Positions 1 to 12,777 of a stretch of DNA of 64,000 nt are shown one piece after another. The stretch's first letter is position 1; each line of letters starts with the position of its first letter. The notes below the pieces were generated by a model. The model was not told where the DNA came from. It ran no database searches and was given only the letters and a program-made list of their open reading frames with translations. The stretch comes from Bugulina stolonifera (lineage: Eukaryota; Bryozoa; Gymnolaemata; Cheilostomatida; Bugulidae): positions 4,383,501 to 4,447,500 of the forward strand of contig OW285192.1 of the NCBI GenBank assembly GCA_935421135.1, in the 5' to 3' direction. The position numbers and the translations under genes are program-made.

Positions 1-1405
1 TAATGTGTTATATAGTGCCTTCACGACATAAACTTCAGGCACAGGTCACCTTGCTAAAGCATCTCCCGGCGCACTTCCATCACAGAGTCAAGAACACAAC
101 TGCCTGGGCCGAAAGCAAAATCCTCATTTTCGTGCAAAAAACTCTGGTGTGCCTTGCAAAATCCCAGGTCAACTGCCCTTTGGACCTAGGCCGGACAGCT
201 ATCCTTGGATTTTTATTTGCAACCCAGATCAGTCCAAGAGGTTGCTAAGACACCAATACTAACATAGAAAGAGTACATTCAAAAAGTATGGCCCCTAGCA
301 CAAAAGTATGCAACCAACAGAAATAACATGGCTGTAAGTAGAGGTGTATGGTACATGTACAAGGCTAGGACGAGTGTGTGTATAGTGTTAACAACGTACA
401 CCTATCATAGCTGTAATACAGAGGTGATAAAGCAGATATCAAATATGAAATGTATACGCAACACCTGTTACTTGAAAGCAATTGATATTGACACACAAAG
501 ATTCAAGTTTTGAGGTGGGTACACTTTGTATATTGACATGCACTAACACTACACTGCAGTTACATTAGCACAGTAGAACTCTCATATGAATAAGCAATAA
601 TTATTAGTTACTAATATCATATCAGAAGCTCCCAAGAAAATGATGAAATTTGGCTCTCAGTTAGTAGAGGACAACTACTAGTAACATAAATATTATTTCT
701 ATTAGTATTCTGTTATACTTTCAAGTTCTTATCTAATATACAATGTATAAGTTAGCTGACTTATTAGACCAACTATTAAATGCACTGTACAGGTATATGC
801 AACAAAAAAATATTTTTAAGCTTCGGGTTACACCCGATTTCTCTTTCTTTAAATTGTTACCAATGTACATGAGTGTATACAGACGCACTATCATTATATT
901 ACAGCAATTGTTACCAATATACATAAATGTATACAGGCGCACTATCGTTATATTACAGCAATTGTTACAAAAATGAAATGAAATATTTACTTACATTATA
1001 CACATGTGCGTACAAGTAGCATCGTTAGACTTTGTGGAATGCGTGTTGTTTGTTAGAAAATAGAACAGAAATGTATATTATTTGTGGAGATAACTTCAGG
1101 CTTAGATAAACTCAACTGTTATGACTTAGAGTACATGTAATAGTTGTACATGTGATACTATTTCCTAATGCATGTAGTAAGTATTATTGCACTGTTCTGG
1201 GCTAATTATTCAAGAGATTCCTATGGAATGTGCCAAATTAACTTGTTCCCTGAAATCACTGACCAAAGTACGTAGCTAAGCAAATTAATTATTCCCACTA
1301 AAACTTACTCGAAGAAATCTAAAATTTAGGAGTTGTCCTTTCTCTGATCATTTGCTATGACTACGAATCAATCATACCATTTTAATTGCAATTGCTTAAT
1401 AAATA

Positions 1406-1411
1406 TTTATT
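1406..1411 (-). terminator. Poly(A) signal AATAAA, copy 1
   Basis: AATAAA on the minus strand, about 46 bases past the stop codon, in a stretch that is almost identical downstream of copy 2. Confidence 0.6.
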
Positions 1412-1456
1412 CAGATCTTGATGTTGGTAAGATAGAAAATACAAGTATTGTTTAAT

Positions 1457-3619
1457 TTAGTTGGAGACGGTGCCAGAAACAGCGTCAGAGACGTGTCCAG
1501 CAGCAACTCCAGCAGCGTCTGTTCCAGTGCTGACAATATCTCCCAGAGTGCCTGCGGCGTTGCTGACAGCTTGGGCTGTAATTTTCATATATTTACATGT
1601 AATTGCATGTATATAATATATGCTGGATTACAAGAGACCAAATAGCTATTCAAGTGATGTAAACAGCTCTGTTGCTGCAGCCTCATGTGTATATACTTGT
1701 ACTTGTATAAACATTCTGACAACAATTGATCAACTGGGAGCTTGTTGAGAGTGTTGAGAAACTACCGGGTAGATTTTGATTAAATTTATTAAATTCTTCA
1801 AGTTTAAGAAACATACCGGCAATGCTGGAAATAGCGTCCTTGAGTGCTGCTACGGTGTTGACTGCGTGTGTTCCAAGAGTTCCAACGTGTCCCTTCAGGG
1901 TGTCAAGATGTCCGGAGAGTTTGGTCTTGAGGTCATTGAAGGAATCTGTGGCAGCAGCAACAAGGTTTCCACCGTGCTCCTTGGCCTTGGCAGCGAGGTT
2001 AGCGACCCCCTATAACCGGTTGATAATAAATACTTACACTATCTGGGAGTATATGCTGCCATAAAATATTATTGCAGTTCAACAACCATTGGTATCTATT
2101 ACACTGTACTGCATATGGTGGAAGAGAGCTTAACTAAGCCTGTTTTGCTACTTACACTCTTGAGAGCATCCAAATGGGGCTTGAAGGCATCAGCGACATT
2201 GCCGGCGAGTCCGCTAAGGTGCTCTTTAGCTTTGTTCCATGCATCTGTGATGGAGTCGAATCCAAAGATGGCTCTCTCTTCTACCTTCTTGCCGAATCTC
2301 TCTCTCAGCTTAGACATACCCTCAGCAAAGATGTCTTTGATCTTGCCAGCTACAGCCTTGGCCATGGAGAAGAATCCCTTGTGACCTTCCTTGTTGAACT
2401 CCTCTGCAATACAAGATAATATATGCATTTTTCTGTGAGGGATTACAGCACAGAGTTTTCTACCAACCAACATAATTTCTTACTATTTATACTGAATCAA
2501 AAATTGACTAATTTAAATATCTTTGGAGCTGAAAATTCATATAATAAAACATTCCCTTACCAACAGCATCATCAATTTCTTTGTCGGCGTTTTCATCAAT
2601 TTTCTTCAGGGAGGCCATGTCAGCGAGCTTGCCAGTGAGCTTGGTAACGGCGGCCTTGAAAGCTTTGTGGAGTCCATCCTTGGCCTATTGAAAGGAATCC
2701 ACAACAGTGAGATCATTGTATTTGTACACTTTCTTACAACATGTACACATGTCCATGCATGTGTATTTACTTTCACAGTATTCAGATAAGTAGGTAAATC
2801 TTCATACATAATTTACCTGCTTGAGAAGCTCAGCACCGTTCTGGATGTGTGACTTGACCTTGTCGAAGAAAGCAACGTCTCTCTTTCCTACGAGTCCTTC
2901 ATTGTTCAGATGGTCCAATACGGTGCCAGCAACAGCTAAGAGTAAAATAAAAACCTATTAATAACTCACTAGTACTTATACTCTCCAACCGTGTGAATAG
3001 GAAGAAATCTACATGCCTTACTGTGACTTTAACACCAAGTTTACTATATAAACACTAAACACGTAACCAGCGCAAGAGAAGATTGAGATGCTTACCCTGT
3101 GCACCAGATGTTAGAAGACTCTTTCCATGATCAACTGCTTGTTTAAGAACTGCTGTGCCAACCTCGGCGAGTTGACCTCCAAGTTTCTTAGCGTGGTGGG
3201 TGATCTGTTTACCAAGATCCTTGAACTACAAGTACAGAGTTAGTTTAGTCTTGTTGCTATGGTAACAAATTGTTTCATTGACTCTACATGTGTGTCTGGG
3301 TAGCCCTGTTGTGCTGCTCAGCTTCAATATTGGTACCTTACTTCTGTCAAACTAAACACCTTGTTTAAATGTTGAATAGCTCTAAATCTAATTGGTTAAT
3401 TCATACACTATCACTATTACACTATTACTGCTCTACCTTTTACAAATGGTCAAAATGTGAAATCTCCCTGAATGCATGTACCGTTACATAGTAGAAGTAA
3501 GAGTATATGATATAAATACTTACGAAGCAGACGAATGAGTTGCTAGTGCAGGGTTCTGCTGTCTCGGCAGCACATGCTCCAATAAGGGCCAAAGCCAGGA
3601 TAACTGCAGCGACCTTCAT
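1457..3619 (-). CDS. Secreted helix-rich protein, copy 1 (7 coding exons)
   Basis: Coding exons, 5' to 3': 3619-3524, 3225-3096, 2935-2817, 2684-2561, 2403-2156, 2009-1817, 1575-1457. All have AG/GT borders and consistent phases, and total 1029 nt (342 residues plus stop). Residues 1-18 (MKVAAVILALALIGACAA) form a clear signal peptide. The mature N-terminus has two cysteines (about C24 and C31) that could form a small disulfide loop. The remaining ~310 residues have no cysteine and are rich in Ala, Lys, Leu, Asp, Gly and His, in amphipathic-helix patterns (e.g. HAKKLGGQLAEVG, LKGHVGTLGTHAVNTV). This resembles apolipoprotein- or LEA-like helical proteins in style only; I recognise no family. 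The protein is probably exported and abundant, judging by the strong TATA promoter. The start is set by the signal peptide and the matching start in copy 2. Confidence 0.85.
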
Positions 3620-3947
3620 TATTACTATTCAGATGTTAGCCTATAAAATAATTAACTTAACATTAAATAATACGTTCCGCATCTGTGGTGAAAATATAAT
3701 ATGTTGCACTTACACGTATATCTCCAGTAGCAGTTTACTCACCCAACATTTACGTTGCAAAACTTTGGAAGACTATTGTAGCAGAATAATTCACTACATG
3801 CACTACATAAACTTCATTATTAAAAGCAAAGTATTCATATTATTGCAAAGTTTTATCAATAACAGGGTCATGCAATTGCTATAAGCTATAATATTAACAG
3901 TATAGCAATAATAATATAACTAGAGATATATTATAATTGAATACATT

Positions 3948-4004
3948 ACCTTCTCTATAATGACTACTTGAGTGACTCTCTACTATTCCCGTTACCCTTT
4001 TATA
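3948..4004 (-). promoter_or_regulatory. TATA promoter and non-coding first exon, copy 1
   Basis: On the minus strand a TATA box (TATAAAAG, 3997-4004) is followed about 50 bases later by a splice donor (AGAAG|GTAATG, exon end 3950). The non-coding first exon, roughly 3972-3950, would splice to an acceptor just before the ATG at 3619. TATA box, spacer and donor are nearly identical in copy 2. The transcription start is inferred from TATA spacing. Confidence 0.7.
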
Positions 4005-4199
4005 CACAGCTCAAACTACGTCACAACGTTACCCATTTCCTGTCAGTACTATTCTATTTCACATGATGAGTGTAGGATGGAAGGTGCAGGTGGTGGTTCT
4101 CTTACAGCCTTATCTGATAACGCTTCTACTGCTAGCACATGCGATACATCTACTCCTTTTGCACCATGTGACCTCCTGGAATATACCTATTCACCATAA

Positions 4200-4855
4200 G
4201 AAATGCAGGGCTTGCTAAATTTGTGACAAACTGATAGCCCTGACACTTGCTGAAACTTTGTGTGCCGGCCATATTGTGTGCTGGAACATTGTTATAAAAG
4301 AGTTGTCTTGTCTGCCATGTCACTGCAGATGGAAAACATGATGTATGAAAGTGCCAAATAAAACATGACCTGTCTGACAGAACCTACTGATGCTGACGTT
4401 AAACTGATGCCATCTACATGTACCTAAAATGAAATGAAATGTAGCCTAGTAGTTTGACCTGCTATATAGAAAATGGAAAGATAATATAAATCAAACAACA
4501 GTAGTAAATACATAACATAACATAGCATTTATTAATATCCAGTTGCATGTACACTGTACATACACATAGGTGTTGGCAAGCAAGCTCTGACGCTGTCATC
4601 AATAAAGAATCACACATTTAATAAGCAACACTTTCTCACTAGTATGTATTGTACATGCTTTATACAAACTACATTGTAAGTTGTATGTAAATGTACAACA
4701 GAAGACTGTAGTGAATGCTTGCCCTCGGCAATCGGGCTCCATGTATCATATATAGATTACATTTATAGTAATTAGGTTGAGCGCCCATAAATGACTTATA
4801 CATGCATGTAGATACTTTTGTGTATTTTTCCTATAATGTGGATACCCTATACTGA
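4200..4855. other. Gene-free upstream flank of copy 1
   Basis: Upstream flank of the copy 1 gene. It aligns loosely with 11710-12026 and 12800-12900. No open exon with splice signals was found. Confidence 0.5.
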
Positions 4856-5350
4856 TTGTATTGACAATTGCATGCAATTCTATGACTTTGATAAAAGGCC
4901 GAACCCTGGGTGGCCTTCGTGCCTTTATTGATATGTTTCGATTATTTGTAAGACCGACTGTTGTTCATCCTTTTGTCGGAAGTTACCAGAAGCAGATTTT
5001 TTATATAAGTAGCAATATTCTCGTATGCAAATCAGTTGTTTGCCGAAGCTCAATAAAGTCACATCTATATTCTATATAAAGAACTTGTGTTATCTCTGAA
5101 CTAGTAGACTCTTAACTGTTAACTCTACTGTTAGTCCCTCGCGACTAACAGCCAGAATGCTAAGATAGACTAGGTACATACACGTTGACTACATACACGC
5201 TATGACAACTCGGACCTATGGGTCAGCACTCACTGACATCATTCCAGTCAGCACACTAAGTCATGTAATAAAGAGGAGATCAAGAGACCACTCTTGATTC
5301 TCTCCAGTGCTCGTACCTCGGACACGCTCACTCAAACACGTTACAATACT
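4855..5350 (+). mobile_element. LTR-like sequence, family B, copy 1
   Basis: It contains a TATA-like TATATAAG (about 5003), then CTCAATAAAG (about 5050) and a GC-richer tail ending near the word CACGCTCA. The stretch from the TATA box to the tail matches 13790-14185. TATA box, a short transcribed stretch and AATAAA inside one repeat is the layout of an LTR U3-R-U5. No coding remnant or target-site duplication was found, and the boundaries are approximate. Confidence 0.5.
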
Positions 5351-7420
5351 GTAATGGATTTGTGTTAGGTTTACGCACGAGTGCCAATATAGCACGGGTG
5401 CGGGGAGTGCTTGGTAGCGGTAGTGGTAAATTTCCACACATTACATAAATAATGAACAGTTAAGTAAGCTCTTGTGATTATTGGAGAGGACGTAGGTCGA
5501 TGCTTAGACTCATTGAAGAGCCAAGGGTCGACGTAGGTCCTATAGTTTATACTCCAAAGGAGTGTAGAAAGTACCTGTGTTGATCTAGGGACGTAGACCC
5601 GATGCTAGATCCATTGAAGAATCCGGGATCGGCTAAGGTCCAATGATGTAGAACTCACAACGAGTGTAGAAAGAGTACTTAACGAGTATGAGGACGAGCT
5701 CGGGCGCTGAGGTCTAAAAGACCAGGGCTGGAGCTGCCTGCCTGCAAGGGTAAGACTCTGTAGGTTGAGTTAGGAGATGTTGCTTTATTAGAGCGCAATC
5801 AACAACTGACTTGTTACAGCAAAATGTGTGAGCTTGTATACATAACAAACTTCCGGCGAAAAGGCCGATATGGTATCGGGCGGTACGATAAGTTATCGTA
5901 CCGGAAATTTTTCATAACAACATGGCGGAAAAATGCCCGAGGTTCAACCTTGCACAAAAAGTGCTTATAATAAGGTAAAATGGATAATATGTAATTATGA
6001 CCATATTCTATGACATCGGCCTCACATGTATGCAGGTAAAAAGACTTGGACAATAATCAAGCAAGGAAATAATTGTATAATAGTAGTAGAATTGACTACA
6101 CAACAATGCAAGGACCTGATTGGTTGATAATTATACAATGCACATTAGGCAAGCAGTAGTTGATAACAATATAGTATGATAAGCATGTATGGACTAATGC
6201 ATAATGTAAGATATATAATATACAATTTCTTGAGCACTTTACCTGGGAGATACACTGAACTGGTGGCATTACGCAATTCTCGCTGTCTCTGGCAGCTTGA
6301 GAACTTTGGTTCAGTGGATTTCACACCTTTTAAATATGCTTTGCTGTAAATATACAGTATTGCTAAGGTGTTCTCCCAGGCATATCTCTGAGCTACACTG
6401 ATGAGGTGTTAAACACCGAAACAGTACACTGTATGCAGATTGAGTAATATACAATGTATATACATATAGCAGTAGCACAAGATAATAATTATAGTCCATG
6501 CGGCTGCAGGCTATGCCGATTCACTACAATACTACTATTGGTGTAGTTCTGAACATGTAGACCATGTTGTGATAAACACATTAAATAAATACCAGTGGTT
6601 TTACTTCCTATTTAAAACAGAATTGTTGTCGATATGAAAGTTATGAATTACTCAGTTATAGGTTAGTATGTACATTGTATATTATGTACATGTATATGGG
6701 GTAGAGTTATACCTGTCTTACAGCTAATAAATTAGTAGTGTCTGGCAGAAAAGTAGAAGTTCTCAAGCAGTGATGCTTGAATGTGGTAGATGGACACCCA
6801 TACTGACACTAGAAATGTGATGCGTTTCACTTGGGAAGCAGCAGCTTTGAAAGTCAATGCCCGAAATGTTAAACCAGTGACTAAATATTTAGTGAAGAAT
6901 TTTCCCCAAACTGTCCCCATATCAACCATAGCCAAGGTAATGAGACACAGTAGATGCTGTAGAACCCTGGGCCCATCTATACCTTTACTAACATACAGTA
7001 TTGTGCGTTCAGTGAATGGCCAATATACAGGTCTGTAAGACATAACAAATGACCAGGTATGGAGAAGTCAATGTCTTTTTCTAGCAAATTATTGTGAGAT
7101 GTCTAACAAAAAGTTATTGGTTCTCGAGCTAAACCTATGCCAGTTCTGGGAATATCTGGGAGAATCAAACAGAGGCTTAAAAGCTGTACAAGATGGATTT
7201 TAATTATAATATAATATTACATGTATTACATCTGTCTGCTTCAGACGTGGTGAAGTGTTCCAAGCTATGTATGTATGTGAATGTTGTATGAGTAAATGCA
7301 TTAATGTAGTATATACATGTATAACTAACCCTAAGCTATGAATTGGTTGGCATTAAGAAAGAACATTGTTATCTCCAAAAGGTGCATGTATTGTTAATAC
7401 TCAAACCTAGGCTAATTGAT
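5350..7420. other. Spacer between the tandem copies
   Basis: Apart from the direct repeats and a perfect 23-base palindrome at 5881-5903 (CGGTACGATAAGTTATCGTACCG), I see no gene. Part of the stretch near 6545-6620 and 7010-7060 resembles the flank of unit 2 (about 12970-13065 and 11820-11870). Confidence 0.4.
5489..5690. repeat. Two diverged ~100-bp direct repeats
   Basis: Two copies (about 5489-5589 and 5590-5690) share GACGTAG, GATGCT.GA.CATTGAAGA and GAGTGTAGAAAG in the same order. They lie beside the family B LTR-like block and may be remains of its internal region. No protein-coding content was seen. Confidence 0.45.
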
Positions 7421-8882
7421 AATGTGTTGGATAGTGCCTTCACGACATAAACTTCAGGCACAGGTCACCTTGCTAAAACATCTCCCGGCCCACTTCCATT
7501 ACAGAGTCAAGAACACAACTGCCTGAGCCCAAAGCAAAATCCCCATTTTCGTTCAGCAAGCCCCCATGCGCCAATGAGCTAGGGATGGTTTTCTCTGACC
7601 TAGCAAAATCCCAGGTGAACTGCCCTTTGGGCCTAGACCAGACGGCCATCCTTGGACTTTCATTTGCTACCCAGATTGGTCCACGAGGCTGCAAAGACAC
7701 TAATACTAACACAGAAAGAATCAGAGTACAAGAGGAAACAGTCACATTTAAAGTATGGCCAAAACCCTTTGCTCAGAGATATACAATAACCAGAAATAAC
7801 ATGGCTGTAAGTAGAGGTGTATGCATCATGGTACATGTACAAGGCTAGAACGAGTGTGTGTATAGTGTTAACAACGTACACCTATCATAGCTATAATACA
7901 GAGGTGATAAAGCAGATATCAAATATGAAATGTATACACAACACCTTTAACTTTAAAGTAATTGATATCGACACACAAAGACTCAAGTTTTGAGGCAGGT
8001 ACACTTTAATTGTATATTCACATGCACCCTAAATTCCAACACTAGTTCCATCAGCACAGTTGATCACATAATATATGAAGAAGAAATGTTTTTCAGTAAC
8101 TAATCTCATATCAGGGTTAAGTATAGAAACAATCTTAAGCTCCCGAGAAAGTGATGAACGGAAAAAATGACTTTAGCCCCCAGTTAGTAGACTAACAAGA
8201 GAGGATAACTACAGTACATTATGAGTGTGTAAACAGACAGTATAGTGACGTATATTATTTCTATTCTATCTGCTATACTTCCACGTTCTTAATCATTAAG
8301 TCAGCTGACTTACTAGAGCAACTATTAAATACACTGTATATGTAATGAAGAACAATGTTTTTATGCTTCTGATAGTGTTGAAGGTCACTGAACACTCAAT
8401 TTCCCTTTCTCTAAATTTGTACCAATACATGATAGTATACAGACTCACTATTGTTATATTGCAGTTATTGTTACAAAAATAAATGCCTATTTACATTAAA
8501 CACATATGCATGTGTTTACATGCAGTACAGTTAGGTTTCGTGGAATGCGAATTGTTTAATAGAAAATACACCAAGGATGTACATGTATATTATTTGTGGG
8601 AACAAGTTCAGGCTTAAATAAACTCAACTGTCACAATTCACACAAATAATTGTAATAGTATTTTCTAATGCATGTAAAAGGTATTATTGCACTGCTCTGG
8701 GCTAGTTATTCAAAAGATTTTTATGGAATGAGTCAAATTAACTTGTCTTCTGCTGTTACTATTAATTAGTCCCACTAGATCTCACTCAAGGCAATCTAAA
8801 ATTTAGGAGTTGTCCTTTCTCTGATCATTTGCTATGACTACGAATCAATCATACCATTTTAATTGCAATTGCTTAATAAATA

Positions 8883-8888
8883 TTTATT
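8883..8888 (-). terminator. Poly(A) signal AATAAA, copy 2
   Basis: Same position relative to the stop codon as in copy 1, within a conserved 3' flank. Confidence 0.6.
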
Positions 8889-8933
8889 CAGATCTTGATG
8901 TTGGTAAGATAGAAAATACAAGTATTGTTTAAT

Positions 8934-11132
8934 TTAGTTGGAGACGGTGCCAGAAACAGCATCAGAGACGTGTCCAGCAGCAACTCCAGCAGCATCTGTT
9001 CCAGTGCTGACAATATCTCCCAGGGTGCCTGCGGCGTTGCTGACAGCTTGGGCTGTAATTTTCATAGATTTATATTATATAATTGCATGTATATAATATA
9101 TGTGGATTACAAGAGACGTGAAATGGCCAAATAGCTATTCAAGTGATCTAAACAGCTCGGATGCTGCAGCCTCATGTGCATATACTGTACTTGTATAAAC
9201 ATTCTGACAACAATTGATCAAGTGGGAGCTTGATGAGAAACTGCCAGGGAAAAATTGAAATTATGAATAAATTCTTTAAGTTTAAGAAACACACCTGCAA
9301 TGCTGGAAATGGCGTCCTTGAGTGCTCCTACGGTGTTGACTGCGTGTGTTCCAAGAGTTCCAACGTGTCCCTTCAGGGTGTCAAGATGTCCGGAAAGTTT
9401 GGTCTTGAGGTCATTGAAGGAATCTGTGGCAGCAGCAACAAGTTTTCCACCGTGCTCCTTGGCCTTGGCAGCGAGGTTGGCGACTCCCTAGAACCAGTTG
9501 ATAACAAATATGTACATACACTATCTGGGAGTATATGCTGCCATTAAGTATTATTCCAGTTCAACAACCATTGGTATCCATTATACAATATATGGAAGAG
9601 AGTTTGATCAAATCTGTTTGACTACTTACACTCTTGAGGGCATCCAAATGGGGCTTGAAGGCATCAGTGACGGTGCCAGCGAGTCCGCTAAGGTGCTCCT
9701 TAGCTTTGTTCCATGCATCTGTGATGGAGTCGAATCCAAAGATAGCTCTCTCTTCTACCTTCTTGCCGAATCTCTCTCTCAGCTTAGACATACCCTCAGC
9801 AAAGATGTCTCTGATCTTGCCAGCTACAGCCTTGGCCATGGAGAAGAATCCCTTGTGACCTTCCTTGTTGAACTCCTCTGCAATACAAGATAATATATGC
9901 AGTATTCTGTGAGGGGTCACAGCACAGAGTTTTCTACCAACCAACATAATCTATTACTATTTACATTGAATCAAAAATCGATTAATTTAAATATCTTTGA
10001 AACTGAAAATTCATAAAATAAAACATTCCCTTACCAACAGCATCATCAATTTCTTTGTCGGCGTTTTCATCAATCTTCTTCAGGGAGGCCATGTCAGCGA
10101 GCTTGCCAGTGAGCTTGGTAACGGCAGCCTTGAAAGCTTTGTGGAGTCCATCCTTGGCCTATTGAAAGGAATCCACAACAGTGGATCATTGTATTTGTAC
10201 TCTTTCTTAAAACATATACACATGTCCATGCATGTGTATTTACTTTCACAGTATTCAGATAAGTAGGTAAATCTTTATAAATAATTTACCTGCTTGAGAA
10301 GCTCAGCACCGTTCTGGATGTGTGACTTGACCTTGTCGAAGAAAGCAAGGTCTCTCTTTCCTACGAGTCCTTCGTTGTTCAGATGGTCCAAGACGGTGCC
10401 AGCAACAGCTAAGAGTAAAATAAAAACCTTTAACTCACTTGTACTTATACTCTCCAATCATACAAATAGGAAGGAATCTACATACCTCATTGTGACTACC
10501 ATCAAGTTTACTATATAATACTAAACACATAAACAGCGTAAATAAGGAATGAGATTCTTACCCTGTGCACCAGATGTTAGAAGACTCTTTCCATGATCAA
10601 CTGCTTGTTTAAGAACTGCTGTGCCAACGTCGGCGAGTTGACCTCCAAGTTTCTTAGCGTGGTGGGTGATCTGTGCACCGAGATCCTTGAACTACAAGTA
10701 CAGAGTTAGTTTAGTCTTGTTGCCATGGTAACAAGTTGTTTCATTGTTTGTCTGGCCAGCCCTGTTCTACAGGAGACTCTCTCAACTTAACTATGAGTAC
10801 CTTACTTCTGTCAAACTAAACACCTTGTCTCATGAAACCTCCTAATCTAATTGGTTAATTCATACACTATCGCTATTGCACTATTACTTCTCCACCTTTT
10901 ACAAATTGCGTAGCCTATCAAAATGTGAAACCTCCCTGAATTCTAAGAGATTAAAAGGACAGATGAAATGCACCTAATGTTACGATACACAAATGTATAC
11001 ATAGTAGCAGTAAGAGTTAATGATATAAATACATACGAAGCAGACAAACTTGCTGCCAGTGCAAGGTTCTGCTGTCTCGGCAGCACATGCTCCGATAAGG
11101 GCCAAAGCCAGGATAACTGCAGCGACCTTCAT
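8934..11132 (-). CDS. Secreted helix-rich protein, copy 2 (7 coding exons)
   Basis: Exons 11132-11037, 10691-10562, 10408-10290, 10158-10035, 9877-9630, 9487-9295, 9052-8934. Every exon has exactly the length and phase of its partner in copy 1, giving 342 residues. Signal peptide and both N-terminal cysteines are kept. I saw about ten substitutions, for example EPCTGSKFVC for EPCTSNSFVC, GAQITHH for GKQITHH, and KRDLAFF for KRDVAFF. The last exon encodes an identical peptide. Introns differ more than exons, with small insertions and deletions, so purifying selection on the protein is likely and both copies look functional. Function is unknown; a secreted amphipathic helical protein is the most that can be said. 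Confidence 0.85.
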
Positions 11133-11465
11133 TATTACTATTCAGGTGTTAGCCTATAAAACATTTAACATACTAATACTATTCCGTATGCGTAAAGAAA
11201 ATGTATATTTTCTAGTTATAACTCGAGTAACAATTTACTGATGCAAAACTTGTGATTGCAAAACTTTGAAGACTATTGTAGCAGAATAATGCACATTAAA
11301 CAAATAAACTACATTATTAAAAGCGACGTATTAATATAACTATATAATATTATGCAAAGTTAGCAATAAATTATAACAGAATCATGTAAATGTTATAAAC
11401 TGTAATAATTCTTAACAGCGGAGCAATAATAGCATAACTAGAGATATATTATAATTGAATACATT

Positions 11466-11522
11466 ACCTTCTCTATAATGACTACTTGAGTGACTCTCTA
11501 CTATTCCCGTTACCCTTTTATA
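11466..11522 (-). promoter_or_regulatory. TATA promoter and non-coding first exon, copy 2
   Basis: TATAAAAG at 11515-11522 (minus strand) and donor AGAAG|GTAATG with exon end at 11468. The layout is the same as copy 1, so both copies kept their own promoter. Confidence 0.7.
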
Positions 11523-12026
11523 CTCAGCTCAAACTACGTAACAACGTCAACCATTTCCTGTCAGTACTATTCTATTTCACATGATGAGTGTAGGATGGAA
11601 GGTGCAGGTGGTGGTTCTCTTACAGCCTTATCTGATAACGCTTCTACTGCTAGCACATGCGATGCATCTACTCCCTTTGCACCATGTGACCTCCTGTAAT
11701 ATACCTATTCACCATAGTCAAGAGATGCACGACTTACTAAATTGGGGACTAACTGACATGCCCTGACACGTGCTGGATGATTGCGCTAAAAGAGTGTTAG
11801 CTCATGCCATTGCAGATGAACAATATGCAGGTCTGTAAGACATAGAAAGTTGCCAGGCATGGAGGTGCCAGAAAACAGCCGTATGGTGACCTGCTTGGCT
11901 GAAACTACTGGTGCTCGTGTTATACTGATTACAGTGTTGGATCTGCGTCATGTAAAAAATTGTAGTAGTTCGAGCAGCTGTAAAATAAATTAATAGATAA
12001 TAATTATAAATCAAACAACATATTAT

Positions 12027-12777
12027 TGTAATGGCCAGGACATTTACCAATACGGCGTCAGCCTGCCTGATGAACATTATCGCACCTTAAGTGCTTGTAG
12101 TTGTCATTGCTCAACTCACACTCGTCCAAATACTCTTGTACTTACCTACATTACTCACATATCTTCATGTTGTGTACTGTCTTGAACTACATGTATATGT
12201 TATAATTACTAAGTGTAAATACCTTTTTTATACCCATGTAACTGGGGCCGACGTCTCAGAATTTGCTATAATTAATTTTGCACATGGTTTGCATGTTTTT
12301 AAGCATATTTTGTATGGCCGACCCATGTAACATTGGGCCTCGGGCTTCCGGCCTTCATCTTGTTGTGCAATTTCCGGACGACGCTATGTCAGCCTTTTAC
12401 CGGAACCTTTTTCCAGAAGTTAGAATACTATATAAAGCAAATGTTTTCTAGTGTTATTGTCTCAGTGGATGCTTGGATCTCAATAAAGACACTTCTATAC
12501 TACTTATACAGAGTCTTCTCTCGTAGTACAGGTTAGTTCCAGCTGATAAGGTCTTCGACCTTGATGCCCGAACAACCTACTAGGACTGATCATACTCTTT
12601 TTCAAGTATAGCAGCAATCATTGACTCGAGACCACATGGGTCGTCTTGGTTAACTTTATTACTACAAGTGGCTGTCGATCTTTAATGTAATGCAGAAGGC
12701 CTAGCACCACTCATAAGCTCTACACTTGTGCAAGTAGGTTGTCCCTCGACCATGCGAACACCCACAAAAACATTACA
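12027..12777 (+). mobile_element. LTR-like insertion, family A, copy 1 (probable solo LTR)
   Basis: It begins TGTAATGG and ends ACATTACA, inverted ends of the TG..CA type. Inside are CTATATAAAGC (about 12430) and TCAATAAAGAC (about 12480). The central block is clearly related to 54430-54660. TTAT flanks both ends (12023-12026 and 12778-12781), a possible 4-bp target duplication. Unit 1 has an uninterrupted counterpart of the insertion point after AAATCAAACAAC (about 4500). No internal coding region is present, as expected for a solo LTR. Confidence 0.6.

Larger units (their letters stand above)
1..4650. repeat. Tandem duplication unit 1
   Basis: Positions 1-4650 align with 7424-13060, apart from insertions and deletions. 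The first bases of the window already match 7424 onward, so the unit continues left of the window. Coding exons are nearly identical, and the introns and the 3' flank also align. The match fades near 4600, but 6545-6620 again resembles 12970-13065, so sequence including the LTR-like block near 5 kb seems to have entered unit 1 afterwards. Confidence 0.8.

Noticed and set aside
2115..2384. Plus-strand frames across the tandem genes (also 9300-9890)
   Set aside because: Shadows of the minus-strand exons, whose frame, splice sites and conserved lengths are far better supported.
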